Position numbers and translations under genes: made by a program. This document shows positions 24,062 through 32,034 of a DNA stretch of 38,633 bases, piece by piece (positions within the stretch are counted from its first letter, which is position 1; every line of letters begins with the position of its first letter). The DNA lies in NCBI GenBank assembly GCA_964371155.1, contig CAYJLI010000019.1, positions 1 to 38,633 of the forward strand. The letters are read 5' to 3'. The notes under the pieces are model-generated. The model saw only the letters and a list, made by a program, of their open reading frames with translations, had not been told where the DNA came from and ran no database searches. Source of the DNA: CAYJEQ01 sp964371155. Lineage in GTDB: Bacteria > Bacillota > Clostridia > Oscillospirales > Ruminococcaceae.

Positions 24062-24754
24062 TTACTCTCCTACAAGCAGTTCTTCTATATCTGTTAGTGA
24101 ATTAATTATATATGTGGGTGTATACTCACTTGGACATTCCTTAACACTTGGATTAAACCAACATGTGTCTATCCCATAATTCATGCCACCTAAAATATCC
24201 GCTCCAAGGGAGTCGCCTATTATAAGGACACCTTCGGTAGAGGGGATATTGCACTGAGAAAAAGTACAGTCAAAAAACTTAGCTGCGGGTTTTTCCGCTC
24301 CCACTTCTTCCGAGATTATAATATTGTCGATATACTCTTTAATCTCACTTGCATCTATTCTTCTGCGCTGTGTAGATGCCACACCGTTTGTGACAATAAT
24401 AATTTTATAGTTTTCGCTGAGTTCTTTAATAAGATGTGACGCATATGGCAAAAGCTGTGAACCATCCCCTAAATTGTAAAGGTAATCCCTATTAAAATCC
24501 TCAGCATTTGCCGAAATTCCATAATGCGAAAACAATTCTTTAAAGCGCAAAACTACAAGTTCAGCTTTTGTAATTGTGCCAAGCTCAAGCTCACGCCAAA
24601 GTGGTTTGTTGATTTTTATGTAGATGTTTAGCATCTCTTCATTTGCCTTTATATCGTACTGGGACGCAGTTTTATAAAATGCGACTTCTTCCGCTTTGTG
24701 AAAATCAAAAAGGGTATTGTCCGCATCGAAAAGCAATGTGTGGTATCTACTCAT
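24062..24754 (-). CDS. HAD-superfamily nucleotidase, YjjG type
   Basis: Cytosolic phosphatase of 230 residues with all four HAD motifs: DADNTLFDF (motif I, Asp10/Asp12), VTNGVAS (motif II, near 120), the lysine of EKPAAKFF (motif III, near 155) and IGDSLGADILGG (motif IV, near 178-189), with an alpha-helical cap inserted after motif I. The DADNTLFDF opening and length fit YjjG-like 5'-nucleotidases that dephosphorylate pyrimidine (including non-canonical) nucleoside monophosphates. ATG at 24754 follows AGGAGAG. It may be co-transcribed with the lipoprotein downstream. Confidence 0.85.
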   Translation of the reverse strand: MSRYHTLLFDADNTLFDFHKAEEVAFYKTASQYDIKANEEMLNIYIKINKPLWRELELGTITKAELVVLRFKELFSHYGISANAEDFNRDYLYNLGDGSQLLPYASHLIKELSENYKIIIVTNGVASTQRRRIDASEIKEYIDNIIISEEVGAEKPAAKFFDCTFSQCNIPSTEGVLIIGDSLGADILGGMNYGIDTCWFNPSVKECPSEYTPTYIINSLTDIEELLVGE

Positions 24755-25022
24755 ATATTATCTCTCCTGATTGTGTTATAAAAGTGATTTTATCGCATCT
24801 TTATTGCAAAAAATAGCGTTTTTGCTGATGCTATCTTGATAAAAAGCGGTTTTTTTAGTACAACTTTTCAATACAATTCTATCACAAAAAGCTATAATAA
24901 ACAATGTGTTTTGCAAATAAACTTGATTTTTTCGATATTATAGCTTATCATATACTAAAGAATGGGCATAAATACTTAAGGGCTCTACATTCTTGTTTTT
25001 AAAGCTAAGGAGGCATCTAAAT

Positions 25023-26186
25023 TTGGATAAATCATTATTTTCTCTAAATCGCTCGGAAAAAAGCAAGATCAAAGTTGCGTTTATAATAATACTGCTTGTA
25101 GCGTTTGCCGCTATTGCGGTGTTTTATTCGGCAAATGTAGCTTCGTTTTTCTCAAAAATACAGTCGATACTATTCCCATTTATTTTTGGATTTGTAATAG
25201 CGTTTCTTCTAAATAAACCCTGCATGAAGCTCACCGAACTAATCGGTAAAACTTCACTCGCACGCTATAAAAAGGCACTTGGGATACTTTTATCATACTT
25301 AATTTTCTTCTCTGTGATATCACTATTCATTGTAATAGTGGTTCCACAACTTGTGGATAGCTCCGCAGTAATGATAAATGGCATTTCAAGCTTTGTTGCA
25401 AATTCGGGCGGATTGCTTTCAGAGCTTGAATTTTTGACACAGTTGGATGAAGAAATAATCCAAACAATCAATGCAGCATGGGCGGACTTATTCGCGGCAT
25501 TAGGCGATATAATCTCAAATGCGATACCTGCATTAATCGGTGTGATTTCTGGAGCTACTTCTGCGTTGATAAACACTATAATAGGCACGGTTGTTTCAGT
25601 CTATATTCTCATAGAAAAAGAAAAGCTCATAGCCCAAATTAACAGATTTATCCGTGCATTTACTGCCCCATTTATAGGCGATAAACTAATATCCACAGGT
25701 AATCACGCAAATGACGTTTTCAGTAAATTTATTGTGGGACAGCTTACAGTAGCAGGGATTTTAGGGGTGGTATGCTTTGTTGCGATGACATTTCTCGGTA
25801 TGCCATATGCAATGTTAATTAGTGTGATAATCGCCTGTACAAACATCATCCCATATTTCGGGCCGTGGATTGGCTCAATTCCTTCAGTGTTTATACTATT
25901 CACTGTGAGCCCACGCCAAGCGGGTATTTTTATCATTTTGATTTTAATTTTACAGCAGATTGAGAGCAATTTAATCTCTCCGAAAATTGTGGGGGGAAGT
26001 ATTGGGCTCTCAGGGTTTTGGGTGCTTTTTGCCATTACAATCGGCGGTGGATTTTTTGGACTTCCAGGCATGATGATCGGAACACCCACCTTTGCGGTGA
26101 TTTATGGGTTGTTTGGCGAATTGGTCGAATATAGGATAGCAAAGAAGAGTGCCAGCAATGCTCCAACCGATATAAATCAGCCTTAG
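25023..26186 (+). CDS. AI-2E family membrane transporter
   Basis: A polytopic membrane protein (387 residues) of the AI-2 exporter/PerM-like family; members move small molecules or sodium, and the substrate here is unknown. The C-terminal signature is clear: TVAGILGVVCFVAMTFLGMPYAMLI, NIIPYFGPWIGSIPSV, and QIESNLISPKIVGGSIGLSGFWVLFAI. About eight hydrophobic segments. A frame can be drawn from TTG 24993, but AAGGAGG at 25007-25013 supports TTG at 25023. tatD follows 55 bp downstream and is probably co-transcribed. Confidence 0.87.
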   Translation: MDKSLFSLNRSEKSKIKVAFIIILLVAFAAIAVFYSANVASFFSKIQSILFPFIFGFVIAFLLNKPCMKLTELIGKTSLARYKKALGILLSYLIFFSVISLFIVIVVPQLVDSSAVMINGISSFVANSGGLLSELEFLTQLDEEIIQTINAAWADLFAALGDIISNAIPALIGVISGATSALINTIIGTVVSVYILIEKEKLIAQINRFIRAFTAPFIGDKLISTGNHANDVFSKFIVGQLTVAGILGVVCFVAMTFLGMPYAMLISVIIACTNIIPYFGPWIGSIPSVFILFTVSPRQAGIFIILILILQQIESNLISPKIVGGSIGLSGFWVLFAITIGGGFFGLPGMMIGTPTFAVIYGLFGELVEYRIAKKSASNAPTDINQP

Positions 26187-26241
26187 CCTATTTTTACTCG
26201 GAGAGTATTTATTTCATCACATAAAAGGAATGATTAATTTA

Positions 26242-27015
26242 ATGCAGTTAACAGGAATATTTGATTCCCATGCCCACTACGACCATGAGGATTTCGACAG
26301 TGACCGCTCAGAGCTTCTATCCTCGATGGCCGAAAAGGGTATTAGCCACATACTCAATAGTTCAAGCGATATTATTTCCTCCCGTGCCTCGGTAAAGCTT
26401 ACTGCCGAGTATCCATTTTTCTACGCTTCGGTGGGGGTGCATCCACATGATGCCACCACATTAAATGATGAGGTGATAGGGGAGCTTAAAAAACTCTCGG
26501 AAATTGAAAAAGTGGTTGCAATTGGCGAAATAGGTCTTGATTTTCACTATGATTTCTCCCCCCGTGACATACAGCGTGAAGCATTTGAAAAGCAGCTCAT
26601 TCTTGCCAAAGAGCTTGATATGCCGATAATAATTCACAGTAGGGAAGCTTGCGAAGAAACTTTAAACCTCGTGAAAAAGTATCGTCCAAAAGGGGTTGTC
26701 CATTGTTTTTCAGGCTCGGTGGAAACCGCACTCGAATATGTAAAGCTCGGAATGTATATAGGCCTTACTGGGGTTGTTACATTTAAAAATGCAAAAAAAC
26801 CAATCGAGGTTGCGGCAGCTGTTCCAATAGAGCATCTATTAATAGAAACCGATTGCCCCTACATGGCGCCGGTGCCATTTCGTGGGAAAAGATGCGATTC
26901 GTCCATGCTAATATCAGTTGCAAATACAATAGCTAATACAAAAGGAATACCCCCTCAAGAGCTGTGCGATATTACAAGAGAAAATGTTTTTAGGGCTTTT
27001 GAGATTAATAAGTAA
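26242..27015 (+). CDS. tatD: TatD-family metal-dependent DNase
   Basis: Cytosolic TIM-barrel hydrolase, 257 residues; TatD proteins are Mg-dependent 3'-5' exonucleases and D-aminoacyl-tRNA or quality-control factors in some species. Metal-ligand motifs: FDSHAHYDHEDF (HxH), IGEIGLDFHYD with the bridging Glu near 90, IIHSREA (His near 132), VVHCFSG (His near 157) and LIETDCPYMAP with Asp near 205. The start is uncertain: ATG 26230 touches the AAAAGGA sequence, so ATG 26242 (12 bases downstream of it) is preferred and matches the short N-termini of the family. Ends before the terminator at 27102-27141. Confidence 0.92.
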   Translation: MQLTGIFDSHAHYDHEDFDSDRSELLSSMAEKGISHILNSSSDIISSRASVKLTAEYPFFYASVGVHPHDATTLNDEVIGELKKLSEIEKVVAIGEIGLDFHYDFSPRDIQREAFEKQLILAKELDMPIIIHSREACEETLNLVKKYRPKGVVHCFSGSVETALEYVKLGMYIGLTGVVTFKNAKKPIEVAAAVPIEHLLIETDCPYMAPVPFRGKRCDSSMLISVANTIANTKGIPPQELCDITRENVFRAFEINK

Positions 27016-27286
27016 ACTGCATTAATAGAAAAACTCGTGCGGAGAAATTATTTATCACTTACCACAATATTAGTTCGAGCGTATAAATTAAAGACACTGC
27101 TTTCACCCTTATCCCTACTCTTAGTAGGTGATAAGGGTGAATTTAATGTTTAAAGATAGCTAACTTCGCATAGTAGAAGCGACTGCACAGGGAAAGCCCA
27201 CACAATATTTGTACAGCTCAACCTCAGTGGGACATCCCGCTATTACCATGCAAAAATCTTTTTCAAGCTGGGGTGCAAAGTAGGGG
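27016..27286. other. Intergenic region between tatD and gerQ
   Basis: Convergent region with the tatD terminator (27102-27141). On the minus strand 27160-27288 is an open stretch of about 42 codons without upstream start, encoding a Cys-rich tail (contains MVIAGCPTEVELYKYC); it could be a gene remnant. Confidence 0.4.
27102..27141. terminator. Terminator after tatD
   Basis: A 17-bp stem with one bulge (TTCACCCTTATC and CCTAC pairing with GTAGG and GATAAGGGTGAA), 5-base loop, then TTTAATGTTT. It likely serves tatD and perhaps the convergent gerQ. Confidence 0.8.
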
Positions 27287-27745
27287 TTATCTCATTCCAA
27301 ATCTGCCCTGATTTTGGCCATTGCCCCTTGGAGTTACTCTTGCCTGTGTAGGCACTGCAGGCACTGCTGGAACACTTGTCTTCACCTGATAGAAGTTTAC
27401 AAATTTTATGGAGAATAAATCACAGGTCATAAAATGCCCATCGGTGTCATCATAAAGTGTTACATAGCTCACACCGGTGTAAAATAGTATACCTTGTTTG
27501 CGCATAATCATTTCGGTGCCTATTAAAAACTCTATCATCACATATTCGCCGATATTTTCCGACAATAGTCTTTGTATCGAGCCATTGTACTCCTCACCGC
27601 TGAAATCGGTTGTTGCGGGAATTGTAAAGCCTGCCACTGTTACCGAGCCATCGGGATTTACCGTGTAGTTCATTGCATTTAGCTTTAAAGCCTCAAGCAG
27701 TTTCATTTGTGTGGCGTCCGCCATATAATTCATATTATTTTCCAT
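27287..27745 (-). CDS. gerQ: GerQ-like spore coat protein
   Basis: Spore coat protein thought to anchor the cortex-lytic enzyme CwlJ. The 152 residues contain a central GerQ-like domain (about 45-115): EEYNGSIQRLLSENIGEY, then VMIEFLIGTEMIMRKQGILFY, and TLYDDTDGHFMTCDLFSIKF, followed by a Pro/Val/Ala-rich linker and a basic tail. It directly follows cwlJ with a 18-bp gap, the gene order known from Bacillus subtilis (cwlJ-gerQ). The start is ATG 27745 with TTGGAGG upstream; a TTG at 27757 in the same frame lies inside that ribosome site. The domain match is by eye and moderate; the gene order strengthens it. Confidence 0.72.
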   Translation of the reverse strand: MENNMNYMADATQMKLLEALKLNAMNYTVNPDGSVTVAGFTIPATTDFSGEEYNGSIQRLLSENIGEYVMIEFLIGTEMIMRKQGILFYTGVSYVTLYDDTDGHFMTCDLFSIKFVNFYQVKTSVPAVPAVPTQARVTPRGNGQNQGRFGMR

Positions 27746-27763
27746 GCTTACCTCCAAATTAAA

Positions 27764-28210
27764 TTAAGTTTCTGCATACTTAGCAGTGGGATTGTAAAAA
27801 CAGTGATATCCAATCCTTATCACAAATTCCCCTACGGTGGAGGGGAAGTTTGGGATGCATGTAGGTTCAAAGGGATTAAAGTACCAGAGTGCATAACCTA
27901 AGTTTGTGAGCTTATTTCCGGCTATCGCCCAATTGGCAATATCATAATGTATTTGCTCAGGAGCCATATTGTATACATTTTGAGGGTTATACACACTGCG
28001 AATTGTTTCCCTTGCACAGTCAAACTGCCCTTGTTGGTAGATGGTTGTTCTTATGTCGGGGCAAGTTCTGCCATACTCACCATATGTGACATTCACCCTA
28101 TTCATCACCACACAAGCAACTGCTTTCATCCCTATGTCGCCCTCTCCCCCGGCTTCACACTGAATAAGTCTGGCAAAAAGCTCGAGTTCTGAATATCCCA
28201 GCGAAATCAC
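27764..28210 (-). CDS. cwlJ: Spore cortex-lytic enzyme, CwlJ/SleB-type hydrolase
   Basis: A 148-residue protein consisting of the Hydrolase_2 (SleB/CwlJ catalytic) domain only: LFARLIQCEAGGEGDIGMKAV with the conserved catalytic Glu near residue 19, ACVVMNRVN near 32, YQQGQFDC near 59, and ALWYFNPFEP near 107. No signal peptide and no peptidoglycan-binding domain, as in CwlJ and unlike SleB. Start GTG at 28210 with AAGGA seven bases upstream. It hydrolyses cortex peptidoglycan during germination. The GerQ-like partner is immediately downstream. Confidence 0.9.
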   Translation of the reverse strand: MISLGYSELELFARLIQCEAGGEGDIGMKAVACVVMNRVNVTYGEYGRTCPDIRTTIYQQGQFDCARETIRSVYNPQNVYNMAPEQIHYDIANWAIAGNKLTNLGYALWYFNPFEPTCIPNFPSTVGEFVIRIGYHCFYNPTAKYAET

Positions 28211-28351
28211 TTCCTTTCCTTAGACTGTTTTTAGCCATGCATAAAACTAATTATGTAAATCATTGTGCACCTCTTTTAATCTTTACTCTCCACATATGGA
28301 GGCGAAAAATCAAAAACAGAGCTTTACTTATGGCTTTTTGCTGTATTTGCG

Positions 28352-28410
28352 ATAATCAAAGCCCCTTTTGCTAAACGCTCCATTAAATATGGAAGATTGG
28401 TTTTGATTAT
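28352..28410. repeat. Inverted repeat enclosing a second hairpin
   Basis: ATAATCAAAGCC (28352-28363) pairs with GGTTTTGATTAT (28399-28410) with a single G-U; the 35-base interior contains TCCAT/ATGGA as a second stem. It lies upstream of cwlJ and downstream of the reductase terminator; role unknown. Confidence 0.45.
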
Positions 28411-28484
28411 ATTTACAGACTGCTTTTACTTACAACTTAATATATGTAGGAGGTAGTTTGTCCTATTACAATTTTAGTCAAAAA

Positions 28485-28524
28485 AATAGGCTTGAGCACA
28501 ATTTTTATTGCACTCAAGCCTATT
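28485..28524 (-). terminator. Terminator of the AsrC-like reductase gene
   Basis: Perfect 12-bp stem AATAGGCTTGAG/CTCAAGCCTATT with a 16-base loop and, on the minus strand, a run of T's immediately after. Lies 29 bp past the stop. Confidence 0.85.
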
Positions 28525-28552
28525 ATTAATATATATTTGATTATTTAAAATT

Positions 28553-29509
28553 TTAGCAAGTAACCGCTGTGTTGTTTGCAAGCTCGGGATTATCGGATAG
28601 AATAGCAGGTCTCCTGTTTAGCACATCACGGGAAGCAATTTCAGCATTGAAGTAGTCCATGCCTTTTCTTGTTAATGTTGCACCAAAGCGCTCACCTGGT
28701 ACACCTACTTCTCTAAATAGAAGTATCAGCATTTCGATACCAACAAGCACATCGTCATGGTTTTTAAATTCGTAGCTTAAAGGCTCGCCATGCTGCATTA
28801 CATTGCCCCATCTGCCGCCGAGGTAGAATCTAAATGTATTGTCGAAAGAAGTGAGCACATCAAAATTACATTTATTTCTGCATCTGCCACAACCATTGCA
28901 TTTTTCAGCATCAAAAGTAAATTTGCCATCCACTATTTCAATGGCATTTTTATAGCAAGCTGTAACAACTCCGCAAGTAGCACAGTTTTCACATGCATCG
29001 GGGTTGCAATTTGGTGTGTTGAGTGCAACTATACCGATGTCATTAAGATTTGGCTTAGCGCAGTTGTTTGGACATCCACCCACCGCTATTTTAAATTTAT
29101 GGGGGAGCTTCACTTTTGAAAAGCCATGATAGAATGTTTCATGAATTTTTTCTGCTAAATCCAGTGTGTCGGTATTACCGAACCGACAGACTGTTCCCTT
29201 ACATGATACCACTGGGCGAACTTTTGGGCCTGTCCCACCGATTGAAAGCCCTGTGCCTTCAAAGAAAGCCGCTGTTTCTGGAATTCTGTCAAATTTAACG
29301 CCGGGGATTTCGAGTGTTAAGCGAGTGGTTATAGATACTGAACCACTTCCGAATTCATTTGCAAAATCAACTACTTTTTGCATTTGTTCTGCAGTGATAT
29401 TGCCGTTGCCTGTGATAATTCTCGCAGAAAACTCATCTTCTGTGCCCCTGTTTTCTAAAAAGCCCATGCCTTTTACCTTTGCAATTTGTTCCGCTGTAAG
29501 TTTAGCCAT
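28553..29509 (-). CDS. AsrC-like siroheme/Fe-S sulfite or nitrite reductase family protein
   Basis: A cytosolic redox enzyme of 318 residues with the siroheme-[4Fe-4S] cysteine motifs SCKGTVCRFG (Cys103/Cys108) and GGCPNNCAKP (Cys146/Cys150). Between them and the C-terminus an eight-cysteine ferredoxin-like insert is seen: Cys173, 176, 179 and 185, then Cys204, 207, 210 and 214 (AEKCNGCGRC), plus an extra Cys168. This layout matches anaerobic sulfite reductase subunit C (about 340 residues). No asrA or asrB gene lies beside it, and it is transcribed alone (promoter side 29510 upward, terminator at 28485-28524), so the electron donor and substrate are open: sulfite, nitrite or another. ATG at 29509 follows AAAAAAGGAG. 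Confidence 0.82.
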   Translation of the reverse strand: MAKLTAEQIAKVKGMGFLENRGTEDEFSARIITGNGNITAEQMQKVVDFANEFGSGSVSITTRLTLEIPGVKFDRIPETAAFFEGTGLSIGGTGPKVRPVVSCKGTVCRFGNTDTLDLAEKIHETFYHGFSKVKLPHKFKIAVGGCPNNCAKPNLNDIGIVALNTPNCNPDACENCATCGVVTACYKNAIEIVDGKFTFDAEKCNGCGRCRNKCNFDVLTSFDNTFRFYLGGRWGNVMQHGEPLSYEFKNHDDVLVGIEMLILLFREVGVPGERFGATLTRKGMDYFNAEIASRDVLNRRPAILSDNPELANNTAVTC

Positions 29510-29741
29510 GAATATGTCTCCTTTTTTAAAATATAGATTTTATTTCCACCCAAGATTATAACACAACTATTTTAAAAAGTAAAATGTATTTTTGCTTATT
29601 ACTTGGATATTTTGTGGGAGTATTGTGGATACTAATTATTTGAAAAACAGAAATGGCAAGCGAGTATTAGGGAGAAAACAAGAGAAAAACAGAGAAAAAC
29701 GAAGCTCGTACAGCTGTAAATTAAAAAAATCGAAAAAACAC

Positions 29742-29770
29742 TTGACATTGCCCCTGCAAATTAATATAAT
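29742..29770 (+). promoter_or_regulatory. Consensus sigma-A promoter of rplM-rpsI
   Basis: TTGACA (29742-29747), 17-base spacer, TATAAT (29765-29770): perfect in both hexamers and spacing, as expected for a ribosomal protein operon. Predicted leader about 155 bases. Confidence 0.92.
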
Positions 29771-29801
29771 ATAACTTGTCGGTTTAGCTATATATGCTAA
29801 A

Positions 29802-29871
29802 GGATGGTAAAGGAGCCGCAGTTTTGCACCGCTCCCATCCAAAAACCACCCGTCCGTTACTTGGGTGGGTT
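29802..29871 (+). ncRNA. Structured rplM leader (L13 leader type)
   Basis: Two hairpins in the rplM 5' UTR: 29802-29840 with GGATG/CATCC outer and GGAGC/GCTCC inner stems, and 29844-29871 with AACCACCC/GGGTGGGTT (one bulge). Location and form suit the L13 ribosomal-protein leader known in Firmicutes, a proposed autoregulatory RNA. Identification is by position and shape. Confidence 0.65.
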
Positions 29872-29932
29872 ACACCGCTAAGTACATAGTCAAAGGCTAT
29901 GAAAAGTAAAAAGAAATTAGGAGGTAAATACT

Positions 29933-30361
29933 ATGTCCACATTTATGCCCAAAAGCGGCGAAGTAAGCCGTAAATGGTATATCGTTGACGCAGCAAATGC
30001 GCCACTCGGCCGTACAGCTGCTACAGTTGCTCACCTGCTCAGAGGTAAGCACAAACCTACATTTGCTCCACATGCAGATTGCGGAGATCATGTAATTGTT
30101 ATTAACGCTGCACAAGCAGTGCTCACAGGTAAAAAACTTGAGCAAAAATTCTATCGTCACCACTCCGGTTGGGTTGGCGGACTTAAAGAAGTTAAGTACA
30201 AATACCTTATGGAGCAAAATCCTGAAAAGGCTATGATGTTAGCTGTTAAGGGAATGCTACCAGACACAACTGTTGGCAGAAAGAGCCTAACAAGAGTAAG
30301 AATTTACGCTGATGCTAACCATGAAAATCAGGCTCAGAAACCTGAAGCTTGGTCTAAATAG
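29933..30361 (+). CDS. rplM: 50S ribosomal protein L13
   Basis: Large-subunit protein of 142 residues, binding 23S rRNA. Diagnostic stretches: RKWYIVDAANAPLGRTAATVAHLLRGK near 13-39, GDHVIVINA near 51, and AVKGMLPDTTVGRKSLTRVRIY near 104-125. ATG at 29933 behind AGGAGG. First gene of the conserved rplM-rpsI operon, with rpsI 19 bp downstream. Confidence 0.98.
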   Translation: MSTFMPKSGEVSRKWYIVDAANAPLGRTAATVAHLLRGKHKPTFAPHADCGDHVIVINAAQAVLTGKKLEQKFYRHHSGWVGGLKEVKYKYLMEQNPEKAMMLAVKGMLPDTTVGRKSLTRVRIYADANHENQAQKPEAWSK

Positions 30362-30380
30362 TCGAAAGGAGGACAGATAA

Positions 30381-30779
30381 ATGTATAATACAAAACCATA
30401 TTACTACGGTACAGGTAGAAGAAAACATTCCGTTGCAAGAGTAAGAGTATACCCAGGTAACGGCAATATCACAATAAACAACAGAAGTATTGATGATTAC
30501 TTCGGTCTTGAAACACTGAAATTAATCGTTCGTCAACCTCTTGAGCTAACAAGCCTTATAGAGAATTTTGACATTATCTGCACAGTTTCTGGCGGTGGTG
30601 TTACAGGACAGGCGGGTGCTATCAGACACGGTCTATCCAGAGCATTACTTCAGCACTCCGACGAAATGCGTCCAATCCTTAAAAAAGCAGGGTTCCTAAC
30701 TCGTGACCCTCGTATGAAGGAAAGAAAAAAATACGGACTCAAAGCCGCTCGTCGTGCTCCACAGTTCTCAAAAAGATAA
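30381..30779 (+). CDS. rpsI: 30S ribosomal protein S9
   Basis: Small-subunit protein of 132 residues whose C-terminal tail reaches the P-site tRNA. Seen: YYGTGRRKHSVARVRVYPG at the N-terminus, GGGVTGQAGAIRHGLSRAL near 68-86, DPRMKERKKYGLKAARRAPQ and the invariant tail FSKR. ATG at 30381 follows AAAGGAGG. Terminator at 30793-30822. Confidence 0.98.
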   Translation: MYNTKPYYYGTGRRKHSVARVRVYPGNGNITINNRSIDDYFGLETLKLIVRQPLELTSLIENFDIICTVSGGGVTGQAGAIRHGLSRALLQHSDEMRPILKKAGFLTRDPRMKERKKYGLKAARRAPQFSKR

Positions 30780-30792
30780 TTTTTATCTATTC

Positions 30793-30822
30793 AAAAGACT
30801 TCCCAACTCGGGAAGTCTTTTT
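30793..30822 (+). terminator. Terminator of rplM-rpsI
   Basis: Stem AAAGACTTCCC/GGGAAGTCTTT with a 5-base loop and seven T's; classical intrinsic terminator directly after rpsI. Confidence 0.94.
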
Positions 30823-30900
30823 TTGTGCCTATAAATGGCAGAATATATAGAAAAAGCACATCTCACACGGTCTATGTCCGCATCCCTTTTATATTAGATG

Positions 30901-30929
30901 TTGACATTGCATTGTAGTTGCTTTATTAT
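30901..30929 (+). promoter_or_regulatory. Sigma-A promoter of the asparaginase gene
   Basis: TTGACA (30901-30906), 17-base spacer, TATTAT (30924-30929). Predicted leader about 80 bases. No operator was recognised. Confidence 0.75.
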
Positions 30930-31017
30930 TATTTAGTATCAATAAAAAAAGTGTATAATTGCGGATATAGTGCTATAAAATAGTTGTAATACCGCACAAA
31001 TTAAAGGAGCCTATTTT

Positions 31018-32016
31018 ATGAAAAGCGCAACCCCAAAAACCCCACATATTGTTGTTTTCAGCACAGGTGGCACAATTTTATCTAAGATGGATGCAGGAAG
31101 CGGTGTGGTCAAACCTGCACTAACGGGCAAAGAATTGCTAAACACTATGGACAGCGTTTATAGTCGTTTTAAAATAGAAACTATCGAACTTCTAAACATG
31201 CCAGGATCTGATTTAACTTTGCGTGAAGGTCTTTTGATATCAAAGGAAATTCAAAAAGCTCAAAATCGTGAAGAGGTTGACGGCATAGTGGTTTTACAAG
31301 GAACTGACACCATGGACGAAATTCCTTATTTTGTAGATTTAACAGTTTCCACACATAAGCCAGTTGTTTTTACTGGCGCTATGAAAAGCATGCATGATGT
31401 TTATTCAGATGCTTCGGGCAATGTTTTAGGCGCTGCAATGGTTGCCGCCTGCTCAGAGTCGGCAAACAAAGGCGTTTTAGTTTTTTTCAATGAAACAATT
31501 TTTGCAGCTTCAGAGCTTATTAAAGCACATGCAAGCCGTATTGATGCTTTCGAATCTGTTTTTGGTCCTTTGGGTAGTATTAGCAAAGATCAAGTGCACT
31601 ATGTTCGTAGCTTGCCAACGACTAAAGTTTATGATGTTTCACATGTTGATATCGACATACCTCTATTTAAAGTACACACGAGTTTGGACAATCGCCTGAT
31701 AGAATACGCAGTAACTCAAGGCGCACATGGTCTTGTTGTTGAGGGGTATGGTTCTGGCAATGTGCCACGTACCATGGTTCCAACACTTGAAAAGATTTTG
31801 GAGAAAAATATCCCAATAGTAGTTGCAACACGATGCATTCGTGGTGAATCCTATGCGTGTTACGGCTATGTTGGCGGTGGTGCTCAATTAGAGCCGCTTG
31901 GCATAATTTTAGCTGGTGCACTTTCCGGAATTAAAAGCCGTATAAAATTAGTCGTTTTGCTTGCATCCGCTTGTTCAATAGACGAAATTCGCACAGCCTT
32001 TGCTACCAATCAATAA
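31018..32016 (+). CDS. L-asparaginase
   Basis: Hydrolyses L-asparagine to aspartate and ammonia; 332 residues, bacterial type I/II fold. The two catalytic threonine motifs are present: STGGTILS near residue 15-22 and LQGTDTMDE near 94-102, with Lys of GAMKSMHDVYSDASGN near 121-136. No signal peptide is seen, so it is probably cytoplasmic. Start ATG at 31018 with AAAGGAG upstream. It has its own strong promoter; the convergent two-component genes end 18 bp away, and no terminator was recognised between them. Together with the YjiH-family protein nearby it suggests continued amino-acid use in this region, but the link is only by proximity. Confidence 0.93.
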   Translation: MKSATPKTPHIVVFSTGGTILSKMDAGSGVVKPALTGKELLNTMDSVYSRFKIETIELLNMPGSDLTLREGLLISKEIQKAQNREEVDGIVVLQGTDTMDEIPYFVDLTVSTHKPVVFTGAMKSMHDVYSDASGNVLGAAMVAACSESANKGVLVFFNETIFAASELIKAHASRIDAFESVFGPLGSISKDQVHYVRSLPTTKVYDVSHVDIDIPLFKVHTSLDNRLIEYAVTQGAHGLVVEGYGSGNVPRTMVPTLEKILEKNIPIVVATRCIRGESYACYGYVGGGAQLEPLGIILAGALSGIKSRIKLVVLLASACSIDEIRTAFATNQ

Positions 32017-32034
32017 GCGCTCATGAGCAAATAC

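Larger units (their letters stand above)
28211..28552. other. Intergenic region upstream of cwlJ
   Basis: Contains the nitrite/sulfite reductase-like terminator (28485-28524), a 12-bp inverted repeat enclosing a smaller hairpin (28352-28410), and a short palindromic CTCCACATATGGAG (about 28289-28302). No gene was recognised. A mother-cell promoter for cwlJ is expected here but I could not define it. Confidence 0.5.
29510..29932. other. Divergent region between reductase and rplM
   Basis: Contains the perfect rplM promoter (29742-29770) and the structured leader (29802-29871). The first 200 bases, on the reductase side, are AT-rich with no recognised element beyond its ribosome site. No gene was found. 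Confidence 0.6.

Noticed and set aside
29592..29842. Short lysine-rich frames on both strands before rplM
   Set aside because: They lie across a perfect promoter and the structured leader, lack ribosome sites and have composition dictated by A-rich DNA.
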